Shown one piece after another: positions 9,428 through 17,519 of a DNA stretch of 38,416 bases (position 1 is the stretch's first letter; every line of letters begins with the position of its first letter). The DNA lies in contig CANFRV010000032.1 in assembly GCA_947449575.1 (NCBI GenBank), forward strand, positions 1 through 38,416, written 5' to 3'. Under the pieces are notes generated by a model. The model did not search any database, was not told the DNA's origin, and saw only the letters and a list, made by a program, of their open reading frames with translations. Source of the stretch: Flavobacteriales bacterium (GTDB lineage: Bacteria; Bacteroidota; Bacteroidia; Flavobacteriales_D; Crocinitomicaceae). Position numbers and translations under genes: made by a program.

Positions 9428-11497
9428 TTAAAAACTACTTTTTCCTTTACTAAATGGTTTACCAAAACCTCCTCTACTTCCACCAGAACTTCTGTCGCTT
9501 CCACTTCTGTCGTTTCCGCCACCAAAGCTAGAACCTCTTTCATTTCCACCTCTGAAGCCTCCGTCACGAGATCCACCACTAGCGTTTCCTCCGTCTCTAC
9601 CTCTACCACCACCAAAGCTACTGCTTCCGTGACTATCGCGACTTCTAGGTCCACCAAAACTTTTCTCTCCTTCTTCTCTACGTTGACCTCCACCGAAGCT
9701 TCCTTCGCGTCGGGGACTTCCTCCGAAACCACCTTCACGGCGCTGACCTCCAAATCCTCCTTCACGTCTTTGACCACCAAAGCCTCCTTCGCGACGTTGA
9801 CCACCTCCAGAACCTTGACTTCTGCCACCTCTATCTCCACTACCAGATTTATCTTTTGTGATTTCAATATTTACAGTAATCCCTTCGTATTCTGAACCAT
9901 TTACTTTACGTAAAATATTATCTGTTTCACCTTGATCAGCTTCAAAGAAAGAAAATGCAGGCATAATATCAATTCTACCAATACTATCAGATTTCAAGCC
10001 CGTATTGTCACAAATTAATCGCAGTAAACCACCAGGATTTAAACCATCACGCTGTCCAACACTGACAAAGAACCTCTGTTTTCCAGATTCAGCTCCACTT
10101 TCACCTCTGTCTCTACGACGCGGACGATCATCATCACTTCTTTCTCTATCTCTTCTATCATCTCTTGAATCTTTTCCAGAAGAATTTAAATCACCCGCAT
10201 TACTATAGTAATCGATGAAACGATTAAATTCAGCAGAAACGAATTTTTTAACGATTTCTTCTTTAGACAATTCTCCAAATTCAGCCATAATTTGAGGCAT
10301 AAATTTTTCAATGTCTTTTTCTTTAACTTCCGTTTCAATTACACCTTGAATCAATTTTGTTAATTGAATAGCGCAAATATCTTCCGGTTTTGGCAGAACA
10401 CCTGCTTCAAAAGTTACTCTAATTTGTTTTTCAATTGTACGAATTTTGAAGTTCTCACGCGTATTTATTAAAACAATCGATTGACCTTTTTTCCCAGCTC
10501 TTGCAGTTCTACCACTTCTATGTGTATAGTTTTCAATATCATCTGGTAAATTGTAATTCAATACATGCGTAATATTATCGATATCTAATCCACGAGCAGC
10601 CACATCAGTAGCAACCAATATTTGAATATCTTTTTTACGGAAACGATCCATTACTCTATCACGTTGCACTTGAGACAAGTCTCCATGTAAAGGTTCTGCA
10701 CTGTATCCTTCTTTTCCTAGTTTATCAGCAACTGATGCAGTTTCTATACGAGTACGACAGAAAATCAATCCATAAATATCTGGATTAAAATCAATAACAC
10801 GTTTCAAAGCTGCATAGCGATCTCTTTCTTTTACTGAGTAGTATATGTGCTCGATGTTTTCATTACTTTGGTTCTTGTGACCAATAGAAACTTCCAACGG
10901 AGTTTTCATATATGTTTTAGCGATACGCTCTACTTCTTTCGGCATTGTAGCTGAGAATAACCAAACGTTGCGTTCATTTGGAGTAGATTCCAATATCAAA
11001 TCGATATCTTCTTTGAACCCCATGTTCAACATTTCGTCTGCTTCATCAAGCACTACATACTTCACTTCTTCCAAAGAAAGTGATCTACGTTTAATCAAAT
11101 CCACCAAACGACCTGGTGTGGCAACGACAATAGAAACTCCTTTATTAATTTGAGTAATTTGTCTACGGATATCCGCTCCACCGTATACTGCAACCACGTT
11201 CACGTCGAGGTGTTTTGCATACGTTTCTAAATCTCTTGTGATTTGTAAACACAATTCACGTGTGGGACATACAACCAATCCTTGAGGATATCTGGTTTTT
11301 TCATCCACTTTGTTCACTAATGGTAAACCGAACGCTGCGGTTTTACCTGTTCCTGTTTGGGCTAAACCAACTAAATCACCATCACTTCCTAATAAATACG
11401 GAATGGCTTCAAGTTGGATCGGAGTAGGTGCTTCAAACCCCATTTCTGTCAACGACTTCAGCACCTCACTCTTCAACCCTAGTTCCTTAAATGTCAT
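9428..11497 (-). CDS. deaD: DEAD-box RNA helicase, DeaD/CsdA type, with RGG-rich tail
   Basis: This 689-residue ATP-dependent RNA helicase probably unwinds structured RNA in ribosome assembly and cold adaptation. Motifs from ATG 11495-11497: Q motif 1-28 (FKELGL...PTPIQ), I AQTGTGKT 46-53, Ia PTREL 78-82, II DEAD 151-154, III SAT 182-184, V ATDVAARGLD 296-305, VI HRSGRTARAG 326-334. A DbpA/CsdA-like RNA-binding domain follows at about 474-548 (FFVSVGQRDGLNPGGLLRLI). The last 140 residues are a Gly/Arg-rich tail with 9-residue tandem repeats. Upstream ATGs at 11539 and 11572 lie beyond the -7 element at 11519-11526 and are rejected. The symbol is by family resemblance; Bacteroidota carry several such paralogues. 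Confidence 0.93.
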   Translation of the reverse strand: MTFKELGLKSEVLKSLTEMGFEAPTPIQLEAIPYLLGSDGDLVGLAQTGTGKTAAFGLPLVNKVDEKTRYPQGLVVCPTRELCLQITRDLETYAKHLDVNVVAVYGGADIRRQITQINKGVSIVVATPGRLVDLIKRRSLSLEEVKYVVLDEADEMLNMGFKEDIDLILESTPNERNVWLFSATMPKEVERIAKTYMKTPLEVSIGHKNQSNENIEHIYYSVKERDRYAALKRVIDFNPDIYGLIFCRTRIETASVADKLGKEGYSAEPLHGDLSQVQRDRVMDRFRKKDIQILVATDVAARGLDIDNITHVLNYNLPDDIENYTHRSGRTARAGKKGQSIVLINTRENFKIRTIEKQIRVTFEAGVLPKPEDICAIQLTKLIQGVIETEVKEKDIEKFMPQIMAEFGELSKEEIVKKFVSAEFNRFIDYYSNAGDLNSSGKDSRDDRRDRERSDDDRPRRRDRGESGAESGKQRFFVSVGQRDGLNPGGLLRLICDNTGLKSDSIGRIDIMPAFSFFEADQGETDNILRKVNGSEYEGITVNIEITKDKSGSGDRGGRSQGSGGGQRREGGFGGQRREGGFGGQRREGGFGGSPRREGSFGGGQRREEGEKSFGGPRSRDSHGSSSFGGGRGRDGGNASGGSRDGGFRGGNERGSSFGGGNDRSGSDRSSGGSRGGFGKPFSKGKSSF
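9662..9805 (-). repeat. In-frame 27-bp tandem repeat (9-residue unit GGQRREGGF)
   Basis: Residues about 565-612 of the helicase consist of near-tandem GGQRREGGF units. Three are near-perfect and two more are degenerate (GGSPRREGSF, GGGQRREEGEKSF). The DNA unit is 27 bp with silent differences between copies. RGG/RRE tails in helicases bind RNA and can drive condensate formation; copy number is likely to vary between strains (inference). Confidence 0.85.
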
Positions 11498-11518
11498 ATT
11501 TTTACTTAAAATTGAGTG

Positions 11519-11526
11519 CAAAGATA
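11519..11526 (-). promoter_or_regulatory. Candidate deaD promoter (-7 element TATCTTTG)
   Basis: TATCTTTG on the minus strand is an exact TAnnTTTG match. Transcription would begin near 11515, leaving an 18-nt leader before ATG 11497. This decides the start codon against the two upstream in-frame ATGs. Confidence 0.7.
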
Positions 11527-11748
11527 CGTCTAAAAAATTCATATAAAAAAACTTATTAACATAATTGATCAATTTGACTGCTTAACCGTCTATTTATAGA
11601 AGCTATTGATAGGTTAATATAAAGAGTTGATGTGATTTAATTCTATGTTAGTCTAATTTGTAAATAATTGTTTTTCAGTTAGTAATAAGGAAGGGCTAGG
11701 TTTACCTTTTCTGAGTTATTAACATTTGGTTGGAATCACGAAAAAAAG

Positions 11749-11796
11749 GTTGAGAATGAGAATGAGCTTGAGGTTAAGAGTAAGGATGAGGGAGCG
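11749..11796 (+). repeat. Degenerate hexamer tandem repeat NNTRAG in a gene-free spacer
   Basis: Seven consecutive hexamers fit NNTRAG: GTTGAG AATGAG AATGAG CTTGAG GTTAAG AGTAAG GATGAG (11749-11790), followed by a broken unit. They lie in the 355-bp spacer 11498-11852, between the start of deaD and the stop of the TatA/B-like gene. The rest of that spacer holds the deaD promoter and nothing else I can identify. No ORF or RNA fold is evident. Function unknown. Confidence 0.7.
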
Positions 11797-11852
11797 AGTT
11801 GTTTTTAAATTATTGTTCAAAAAAAGAGAAAATAATTTACGATAAAGATTGA

Positions 11853-12293
11853 TTACAAAATTGTTTTATGCTCATTTTGAGACGCTTCAGGAGAACTAAT
11901 AACTACTTCTGAATCATTTATTTCTGTGAGTGATTTTGTTTCGATAATCTCACTAGTTGTTAATTCTTCTTGATTTTCACTACTAGGAATTTCTTTTTTT
12001 GGGGCATTGTAGTGGATAATATCATCCATTTCAACCATTTGCTGATCTAAAGGTCTTTGCACCTCTTCTACCGTTTCTTGAATGATGCTAGTCAAATTTA
12101 AATCCTTTTTAATGTCGAGTCCAGATTTTTTAATTTCATCTTGCAAATCAGATGAAGCTTGCTTTATTTCATACATGGTTTTACCAAAAGTTTTAGCAAT
12201 ACCAGGAATACTTTTTGACCCAAAAAATATCAGTATAAAAACTAAAATCACTAATACTTCGGATCCAGCAATATCGTTTAAAAATAAAAGCAT
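11853..12293 (-). CDS. TatA/TatB-family twin-arginine translocase subunit
   Basis: This 146-residue protein begins with a short periplasmic end, then a single membrane helix (about residues 11-25, SEVLVILVFILIFF). The hinge GSKSIP and an amphipathic helix (GIAKTFGKTMYEIKQASSDL) follow, the classic TatA/B architecture for export of folded proteins. The remainder (about 60-146) is a polar, Glu/Ser-rich, probably disordered tail without known motifs. A Glu (E12) lies at the membrane entry, as in TatB and many Bacteroidota TatA proteins, so A versus B cannot be settled from sequence. No tatC lies nearby. An exact -7 element lies at 12317-12324. Confidence 0.88.
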   Translation of the reverse strand: MLLFLNDIAGSEVLVILVFILIFFGSKSIPGIAKTFGKTMYEIKQASSDLQDEIKKSGLDIKKDLNLTSIIQETVEEVQRPLDQQMVEMDDIIHYNAPKKEIPSSENQEELTTSEIIETKSLTEINDSEVVISSPEASQNEHKTIL

Positions 12294-12316
12294 CGTATGA
12301 TATTATTTAATTACTA

Positions 12317-12324
12317 CAAAAGTA
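12317..12324 (-). promoter_or_regulatory. Candidate tat-gene promoter (-7 element TACTTTTG)
   Basis: TACTTTTG on the minus strand matches TAnnTTTG, about 24 bp before the ATG. The T-rich TTTTTAG lies about 21 bp upstream. The element sits in a small palindrome, CTAC-AAAA-GTAG (12314-12325). Confidence 0.55.
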
Positions 12325-12355
12325 GCAATTTAATTCATTCTACTAAAAATATTAA

Positions 12356-12808
12356 TCATTTATACCCTGCTCTTTCTTTAGGATAAGCATTAAATGTTCC
12401 CATTCCTTTCGCAACTATCACTCCATCTTGATTTACAATTTCAGCTTCAGTTACAATCAATCTTTTTCCTTTTGACAGCAACGAAGGTTTACCTATCAAT
12501 ATATCGTTTAATCGAACTGGGGCTAAAAAATTCAGCTTCATCTCCACGGTGGAAACTACATATCCATCTGCGCACACTAACGACAAAGCACAAATACCAA
12601 GTACTGAATCCATTACAGCGGAAACCACTCCCCCATGCGCTGCTGAAGGAGTCGCAAGGTGTTTTTCAAGAATTGTAATTTTGTATTCTAATTTACCTGC
12701 ATCAAAAATTTCGAAATTCATCTCAAGTAAACGACCAAAATTGTTTCCTTCTATATAGGCAAGAATTATTGGATCGAAATTTAATGGATGAATCCTATTT
12801 TCTCTCAT
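12356..12808 (-). CDS. PaaI/YdiI-type hotdog-fold thioesterase
   Basis: This 150-residue protein has the single-hotdog pattern of acyl-CoA thioesterases: the signature HGGVVSAVMDSVLGICAL (about residues 58-75), with Asp67 in the position of the catalytic carboxylate, followed by the strand segment STVEMKLNFLAPV. Substrate cannot be told from sequence; medium-chain or aromatic acyl-CoAs are typical for the family. It is cytoplasmic. Its start codon overlaps the mscS stop by 4 bp (ATGA), so the two are translationally coupled. Such coupling is often an operon accident rather than a pathway link. Confidence 0.88.
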   Translation of the reverse strand: MRENRIHPLNFDPIILAYIEGNNFGRLLEMNFEIFDAGKLEYKITILEKHLATPSAAHGGVVSAVMDSVLGICALSLVCADGYVVSTVEMKLNFLAPVRLNDILIGKPSLLSKGKRLIVTEAEIVNQDGVIVAKGMGTFNAYPKERAGYK

Positions 12809-13665
12809 CCTTTTGGGTCTATTGGTTGATTCGTAATAACAAAATTAGAGTGTGCTAAATGTAAACCTGCCGATTCGAATTCTTTGTATACTCTTTCGTT
12901 GAGATCATAATATACTTCCCAATAATCAGCTGTTGCAGCCCAAGCTCTCACGCTAATATTAACAGCAGTATTTGTTAAGGATTCAACACCTATAAAAACC
13001 AATGGATCTTTGAGTATTTTATGATCTTCTTCAATAAATTTAGTAAGTAATTCTTTTGCCGTTTTCAAGTCATCACCATAAGAAATACCAAATATCCAAT
13101 CTACTCGTCTTTGTTCTGCCTTCGTATAGTTTATAATATTTCCATTCGCTACAGGACCATTGGGAAGGATAATAATTTTATTATCATTCGTTGATAGATA
13201 AGTATTAAAAATAAGGATTTGCTTCACTATTCCTTGCTCTCCTTGTGTCAAAACAAAATCTCCCACTTTAAATGGCTTGAAAATTAAAATCATAACACCT
13301 CCTGCAAAATTTGACAATGTCCCTGAAAAAGCTAAACCAACCGCTAATCCTGCTGCTCCTAGCAATGTGACAAAAGACGTCATTTCGATCCCTAATTGTG
13401 TGATACTTGTCACAACGATTAGTATCTTTAAAACCAAGGTCAGGAAACTAGATAGAAAAGTGACCAAACTTTCATCAGTTTTACTTCGTCTTAGAATTTT
13501 TTTGAGGGCTTTTACAACCATTTTAACCACCCAAAAACCGATTACGAGTATAATAACTGCAAAAAGAATATTAGTAGCTACTCTAACCAAAAAATCATTT
13601 ATATCTGAATATTTAATTCCAAGAATTTTATCAATTTTCAATTGATCTTTTATTAATAATATCAT
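12805..13665 (-). CDS. mscS: Small-conductance mechanosensitive channel, MscS family
   Basis: At 286 residues it equals the E. coli MscS length. Three membrane segments are visible: TM1 about 28-50, TM2 about 68-92 and the Gly/Ala-rich pore helix TM3 (LGAAGLAVGLAFSGTLSNFA, about 98-118). The beta domain follows (FKVGDFVLTQGEQGIVKQI, ILPNGPVANGNIINY), then the C-terminal alpha/beta vestibule. The channel opens under membrane tension and releases solutes on osmotic down-shock. It is first in a two-gene operon with the thioesterase and divergent from the ydcF-like gene. The -7 element is at 13685-13692. Confidence 0.95.
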   Translation of the reverse strand: MILLIKDQLKIDKILGIKYSDINDFLVRVATNILFAVIILVIGFWVVKMVVKALKKILRRSKTDESLVTFLSSFLTLVLKILIVVTSITQLGIEMTSFVTLLGAAGLAVGLAFSGTLSNFAGGVMILIFKPFKVGDFVLTQGEQGIVKQILIFNTYLSTNDNKIIILPNGPVANGNIINYTKAEQRRVDWIFGISYGDDLKTAKELLTKFIEEDHKILKDPLVFIGVESLTNTAVNISVRAWAATADYWEVYYDLNERVYKEFESAGLHLAHSNFVITNQPIDPKG

Positions 13666-13684
13666 TTTTTTAAAATATTTTGTA

Positions 13685-13692
13685 CAAAAATA
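13685..13692 (-). promoter_or_regulatory. Candidate mscS promoter (-7 element TATTTTTG)
   Basis: TATTTTTG on the minus strand matches TAnnTTTG, 20 bp before the mscS start. It overlaps a 12-bp palindrome, TTTTGTACAAAA (13678-13689), in the 87-bp divergent spacer shared with the ydcF-like gene. That palindrome could be an operator but is short and AT-rich. Confidence 0.5.
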
Positions 13693-13752
13693 GGACTTGC
13701 AAAAGGATTATTGAATAAATTAGCCTTTTTTACGCTTTTTTTTTGAAAAACT

Positions 13753-14520
13753 ATGTTTTTTATTCTGTCAAAAATAATCATCATTTTTCTTTACCCAAGT
13801 ACTTGGTGCATTCTAAGTCTGGCAGGATTTATTTTTATTAAGCATGAAAAATGGAAAAAAAGGTTTAAATTTTCTTCTATTATTTTATTTCTTATTTTTT
13901 CGAATTCAGTCATCTTTCTTCAATTTATGAAAAAATGGGAAATTCATGGGACAAAAATAGAAAATGTAAAAAACTACGATGTAGGAATTGTTTTAGGAGG
14001 AATGTTTGAATATAATAATGACTTAAAAGTCCTAGTTCCAGGATCTCATGTGGACAGAATTTGGCAGGCAATTACGCTCTATAAAAAAGGAAAAATAAAG
14101 AAAATATTAATTTCAGGTGCATCTGGCTATGTTGTTGATCATGGATTAAAAGAAGCGATTCAATTAAAAGCTGTGCTCGTTGATTGGGGTTTTCCGGAAG
14201 GTGATATTTTGATAGAATCTACTTCTCGTAACACACGAGAAAATGCAGTGGAGACAAAAAAAGTATTGGAACAATCCTACCCTCTTTTAAAAAAGAGACT
14301 TCTTATCACTTCTGGATTTCACATGAGAAGAGCAAAATCTTGTTTTGATAAAATAAAATTCCACTGCGATACATATGCAACTAATTTGCAAACTGGAACG
14401 AAATCAACTTATTATTGGGATCAATATTTCGTACCTGATTTTTCCGCTCTTTTTGGATGGAATAATTTAATAAAAGAATGGGTTGGGTATATTAGCTATG
14501 ATATCATGGGGTATATCTAA
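13753..14520 (+). CDS. YdcF/ElyC/SanA-family (DUF218) envelope protein
   Basis: The 255-residue protein has two N-terminal hydrophobic segments (about 5-28 and 38-57) and then a DUF218 Rossmann-like domain. Family motifs are visible: DVGIVLGG (about 76-83), the pocket ISGASG, ESTSRNTRENA (about 156-166) and TSGFHMRRA. ElyC and SanA act in envelope and peptidoglycan precursor homeostasis, and YdcF binds S-adenosylmethionine. The precise reaction is unknown. It stands alone on the plus strand, divergent from mscS and convergent with the beta-barrel genes. No exact TAnnTTTG element is seen just upstream. Confidence 0.88.
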   Translation: MFFILSKIIIIFLYPSTWCILSLAGFIFIKHEKWKKRFKFSSIILFLIFSNSVIFLQFMKKWEIHGTKIENVKNYDVGIVLGGMFEYNNDLKVLVPGSHVDRIWQAITLYKKGKIKKILISGASGYVVDHGLKEAIQLKAVLVDWGFPEGDILIESTSRNTRENAVETKKVLEQSYPLLKKRLLITSGFHMRRAKSCFDKIKFHCDTYATNLQTGTKSTYYWDQYFVPDFSALFGWNNLIKEWVGYISYDIMGYI

Positions 14521-14584
14521 CAACCTGAAATATTTTAGCATTAAACGATTCCGTTCATTCCTGCTGGAAGATAAATAAAAACAA

Positions 14585-15157
14585 TTACTTCAACAAAGGA
14601 ATTTGAAACCCCAATCCTCCAGTGTAAGAAATTTCATCCAGCAGGGATGGTTGAAATGGATTCAATTGATGAATATACCTGGCTTCAGCAAAAAAATGAA
14701 AATATGTGTAGAAATAATATTGAACTCCTGCACTAATTCCTATATGTGGAATTAACTGAACAGTAGGATGATTAAAATCTGGAGCAAACGTTTCTAAAAG
14801 TGAAACCATATGCAAATTAGTTACTCCTGTATAAAACCCTAGAGTCGGACACCATTTTCCTTTGGAAAAATTACGGTTAAAACCAGCACTTAGCATCGAG
14901 GTATTTTTCATTGAGTAACCAGCATTATTCTTTTCTCCAATTAACAAATAAAAATCCCCTCTGAATGAATATTTATCGCTGAAAAAATATTCTGAATTTC
15001 CTCCAAGATAAAAATGTGAGATAGAACAGTTCAACATGTTGGATTTATAAAGCGAACCTGTGGCTTTTATTAATCCTTTTCTTTCACCATTTGACAAATC
15101 TTGTGCTTTTAAAAAAGTAGAAATACAAATGAATAGTATGATTAATTTTGTCCCCAT
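14585..15157 (-). CDS. Small secreted beta-barrel-like protein, unknown function
   Basis: 190 residues with a signal peptide (MGTKLIILFICISTFLKAQ, cleavage probably after about residue 18). The mature part alternates aromatic and polar residues in short strands with Gly/Asn turns (for example SAGFNRNFSKGKWCPTLGFYTG, split by a turn). It ends in a strand with C-terminal hydrophobics (GGLGFQIPLLK). This is the pattern of a small outer-membrane barrel of perhaps 8 strands. Its start overlaps the stop of the upstream gene by 16 bp. The neighbour has a similar size and design, so the pair may be diverged duplicates. No family name recognised. Confidence 0.72.
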   Translation of the reverse strand: MGTKLIILFICISTFLKAQDLSNGERKGLIKATGSLYKSNMLNCSISHFYLGGNSEYFFSDKYSFRGDFYLLIGEKNNAGYSMKNTSMLSAGFNRNFSKGKWCPTLGFYTGVTNLHMVSLLETFAPDFNHPTVQLIPHIGISAGVQYYFYTYFHFFAEARYIHQLNPFQPSLLDEISYTGGLGFQIPLLK

Positions 15158-15765
15158 AATTTCCCGATTTTATAATTAAAGCCCAAAGTAATGAGTAAAT
15201 GGCCTTCGGACAAAGCACCTTTTTCTGACTTAAATTGTATTTCAGAATTCACTACTTCCGATTCTAGGTGCGTGCCCAAATGCATCATGTACTGCGCTTG
15301 AAAAATCATATCAAACCGATCTGTAAAATAATAATGAGTCCCCAGTCCTCCTTGAATTGCTGAACTCCATCGATCATCGCTATGATTAAAATTCTTTAAA
15401 TCAATAAATTGACTATAATCAAAGCAGTGGCCAGCTAAAACGTACGGCTTAAAACCTTTGTTAGAATAATTAAATGGATAAAACATTACGCTCCATCCGA
15501 TATGAAAATCATTCCTTTTCAGATAGTTAGTTGTCGACATGATATAATCTGCAAACCAATCTGTATTGACTCTATCGGACAAGCGAATTCTAAAATCACC
15601 TCCTGTTCCTATACCTGGTAACCCCGAATTTGTATTATCAAAAAAACTGGTTGTGGAACGAATTCCTAGAGAAAAATCACCCGCTCCATTTACACTCTTT
15701 AGATTATCTTGGGCATTGCTGAATAATAACACCATGCAGCAAAACAGCAGTACTAAGTAATTCAT
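15142..15765 (-). CDS. Small secreted beta-barrel-like protein, unknown function
   Basis: 207 residues with a signal peptide (MNYLVLLFCCMVLLFSNAQ). The mature protein shows outer-membrane barrel character: GTGGDFRIRLSDRV, WSVMFYPFNYS, GFKPYVLAGHCFDY, GGLGTHYYFTDRFDMIFQAQ and a terminal strand ITLGFNYKIG. The string FKPYVLAG and the segment around HYYFTDRFD resemble OmpA-like or OmpW-like 8-strand barrels. It overlaps the next gene by 16 bp, so the two are translated together and may act as a pair in the outer membrane (inference). I see no clear promoter element upstream. Confidence 0.72.
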   Translation of the reverse strand: MNYLVLLFCCMVLLFSNAQDNLKSVNGAGDFSLGIRSTTSFFDNTNSGLPGIGTGGDFRIRLSDRVNTDWFADYIMSTTNYLKRNDFHIGWSVMFYPFNYSNKGFKPYVLAGHCFDYSQFIDLKNFNHSDDRWSSAIQGGLGTHYYFTDRFDMIFQAQYMMHLGTHLESEVVNSEIQFKSEKGALSEGHLLITLGFNYKIGKLWGQN

Positions 15766-15884
15766 AGTTTATCTTTTTCTTTGTAAAACGGCAAGAATTT
15801 TAAAAAAGTATATTCATATTACTAAAATGGAGGAAAGCAATTAAATGAAGCCTTACACTTGACTTCAAAAACAAAGTTTCTCAA

Positions 15885-16700
15885 TTATTTTTCTCCAAAC
15901 ATATCAATTACATTTCTGGTAACTCCAGTGTTGGAAAATCCACCATCGTGAAAAAGATTTTGCATAGTCACATATCTGGTCAAATCAGAAAACATGGCAA
16001 TACAATAATCAGCACAAGCAGTTGCAGGCGCATTCCCTAGAGGTGACATTTGTTCAGAAAAGTTAATAAATTCAGCAAAACCCTTCACTCCTTGACCAGC
16101 AGTTGTTGGTGTTGGTGATTGTGAAATAGTATTTACTCTGACTTTGTTTTTTATCCCATAATGATATCCAAATGAACGCGTTATAGATTCTAAAAGTGAT
16201 TTAGCATCAGCCATATCGTTATAATCTGGGAAAATACGTTGTGCCGCAATATAGGTTAAAGCAACAACGGATGCCCACTCATTTAATGCTTCTTTTTTGT
16301 ACAATGATGCCAATGTTTTATGCAATGATATCGCAGAAACATCCATTGTTTGCTGGTAAAACTTATAGTCGGATTCAGTATAATGTTTTCCTTTTCTAAC
16401 ATTAGGTGACATTCCTATCGAATGTAAAACGAAATCAATCTTACCTCCTAAGATCTCCATTGATTGCTCAACCAAATTGTCTAAATCTTCAACGCTCGAA
16501 GCATCTGCAGGCACAACTTGACTTCCTGTAATCGCAGCCAAATCATTAATTTCACCCATTCTCATAGCGATTGGAGCATTTGACAATACAAATTTAGCAC
16601 CTTCTTCATGCGCTCGCAATGCAACTTTCCATGCAATTGATTGTTCATTTAAAGCTCCAAAAATGATTCCTCTTTTCCCTTGTAAAATATTGTTAGCCAT
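15885..16700 (-). CDS. fabI: Enoyl-[acyl-carrier-protein] reductase FabI
   Basis: FabI carries out the NADH-dependent last reduction of the fatty-acid elongation cycle. The 271-residue protein is a Rossmann-fold SDR of FabI type. The cofactor loop reads GALNEQSIAW (15-24) in place of the classical TGxxxGxG. The catalytic pair sits in TYIAAQRIFPDYNDMADAK, with Y150, Y160 and K167 at the FabI spacing (E. coli Tyr146, Tyr156, Lys163). ISQSPTPTTAGQGV and FHDGGFSNTGV are the Bacteroidota forms of the substrate-loop and C-terminal segments. A near-consensus -7 element (16719-16726) lies 18 bp upstream, in the 46-bp gap after the MBL gene. Confidence 0.96.
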   Translation of the reverse strand: MANNILQGKRGIIFGALNEQSIAWKVALRAHEEGAKFVLSNAPIAMRMGEINDLAAITGSQVVPADASSVEDLDNLVEQSMEILGGKIDFVLHSIGMSPNVRKGKHYTESDYKFYQQTMDVSAISLHKTLASLYKKEALNEWASVVALTYIAAQRIFPDYNDMADAKSLLESITRSFGYHYGIKNKVRVNTISQSPTPTTAGQGVKGFAEFINFSEQMSPLGNAPATACADYCIAMFSDLTRYVTMQNLFHDGGFSNTGVTRNVIDMFGEK

Positions 16701-16718
16701 CTGTGTGTGTTTTTTTTG

Positions 16719-16726
16719 TAAAGTTA
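16719..16726 (-). promoter_or_regulatory. Possible fabI promoter (-7-like TAACTTTA)
   Basis: TAACTTTA on the minus strand matches TAnnTTTG at all fixed positions but the last. It lies 18 bp before the fabI ATG. fabI could instead be read through from the upstream MBL gene. Confidence 0.35.
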
Positions 16727-16746
16727 TATGTTTTAATTAAAATTAT

Positions 16747-17514
16747 TCAATTCACCTCTAAAATCAATCCATCATAAGCCGCAAAAACATTTGGTGGCAA
16801 CAATTTTTCAATTTCTTCATGGGTCCCAAATAAATGAGAAATATGGGTTAAATAAGCTCTCTCGGGCTGTATTTCCTCAATAAATGCTAATGCTTCTTGT
16901 AAATTGAAATGAGAAATATGCACCTTTTGATGAAGAGCATTTACGATCAATGTTTTTGTCCCTTTTAATTTTATTTTTTCTTCTGCTGAAATCGTTTTCG
17001 CATCTGTAATGTATGTAAAATCTCCTATTCGATACCCCAGAACAGGCATGACATAATGCATGATTTCAATTGGTTGCACCTCTAACCCACCAGGTAATGT
17101 AAACTTTTCAGAAGTAATTTGATTTAAGTTTACTTTTGGTAACCCAGGATAATCAAAGGAAGAGAAAATATAGTGAAACTCTCTTCGCAATGCTTCCTCT
17201 ACTCGTTTTGTACAAAATATTTCCATGTGGCGAGACTCTCTATAATTAAAAGCTCTAATATCATCCATACCAGAAATATGATCTTTATGTTCATGGGTAA
17301 AAATCAGTGCCCGTAATGATTTAACATTATGTTGCAACATCTGTTGTCTAAAATCTGGTCCGGAGTCGATCACATAATTTTCATTTTGATGCGATATCAT
17401 AATTGAACTTCGTAATCGTTTGTCCCTCGCATCACTTGAAGCGCAGACATAACAATCACATGCGATCGTTGGCACACCTTGAGAAGTTCCTGAACCAAGA
17501 ATTGTTATTTTCAT
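16747..17514 (-). CDS. PhnP-like MBL-fold metallo-hydrolase
   Basis: 255 residues of the metallo-beta-lactamase fold. The first metal motif THEHKDH is at 73-79, with downstream metal ligands in TDAK and the C-terminal THISH. A Cys cluster near the N-terminus (C19, C21, C24 in the segment TIACDCYVC) matches the structural zinc site of PhnP-type phosphodiesterases (lipoate/octanoate- or cyclic-phosphate-cleaving relatives). The substrate in Bacteroidota is not established, and I would annotate only a phosphodiesterase-like hydrolase. It starts 5 bp after the DUF423 stop, but a perfect -7 element within the 3' end of DUF423 (17564-17571) gives it its own promoter. Confidence 0.88.
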   Translation of the reverse strand: MKITILGSGTSQGVPTIACDCYVCASSDARDKRLRSSIMISHQNENYVIDSGPDFRQQMLQHNVKSLRALIFTHEHKDHISGMDDIRAFNYRESRHMEIFCTKRVEEALRREFHYIFSSFDYPGLPKVNLNQITSEKFTLPGGLEVQPIEIMHYVMPVLGYRIGDFTYITDAKTISAEEKIKLKGTKTLIVNALHQKVHISHFNLQEALAFIEEIQPERAYLTHISHLFGTHEEIEKLLPPNVFAAYDGLILEVN

Positions 17515-17519
17515 TATTC

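Noticed and set aside
9421-9867. 148-codon ORF on the minus strand, rich in Val/Glu/Lys
   Set aside because: It is a shifted frame of the DEAD-box helicase's Gly/Arg repeat tail; repeat DNA keeps alternative frames open. The opposite-strand Ser/Thr-rich frame at 9629-9895 is the same artefact.
11498-11572. N-terminal extension of the DEAD-box helicase (ATG at 11572 or 11539)
   Set aside because: Both starts lie upstream of the -7 element at 11519-11526, and the family begins at the Q-motif segment MTFKEL.
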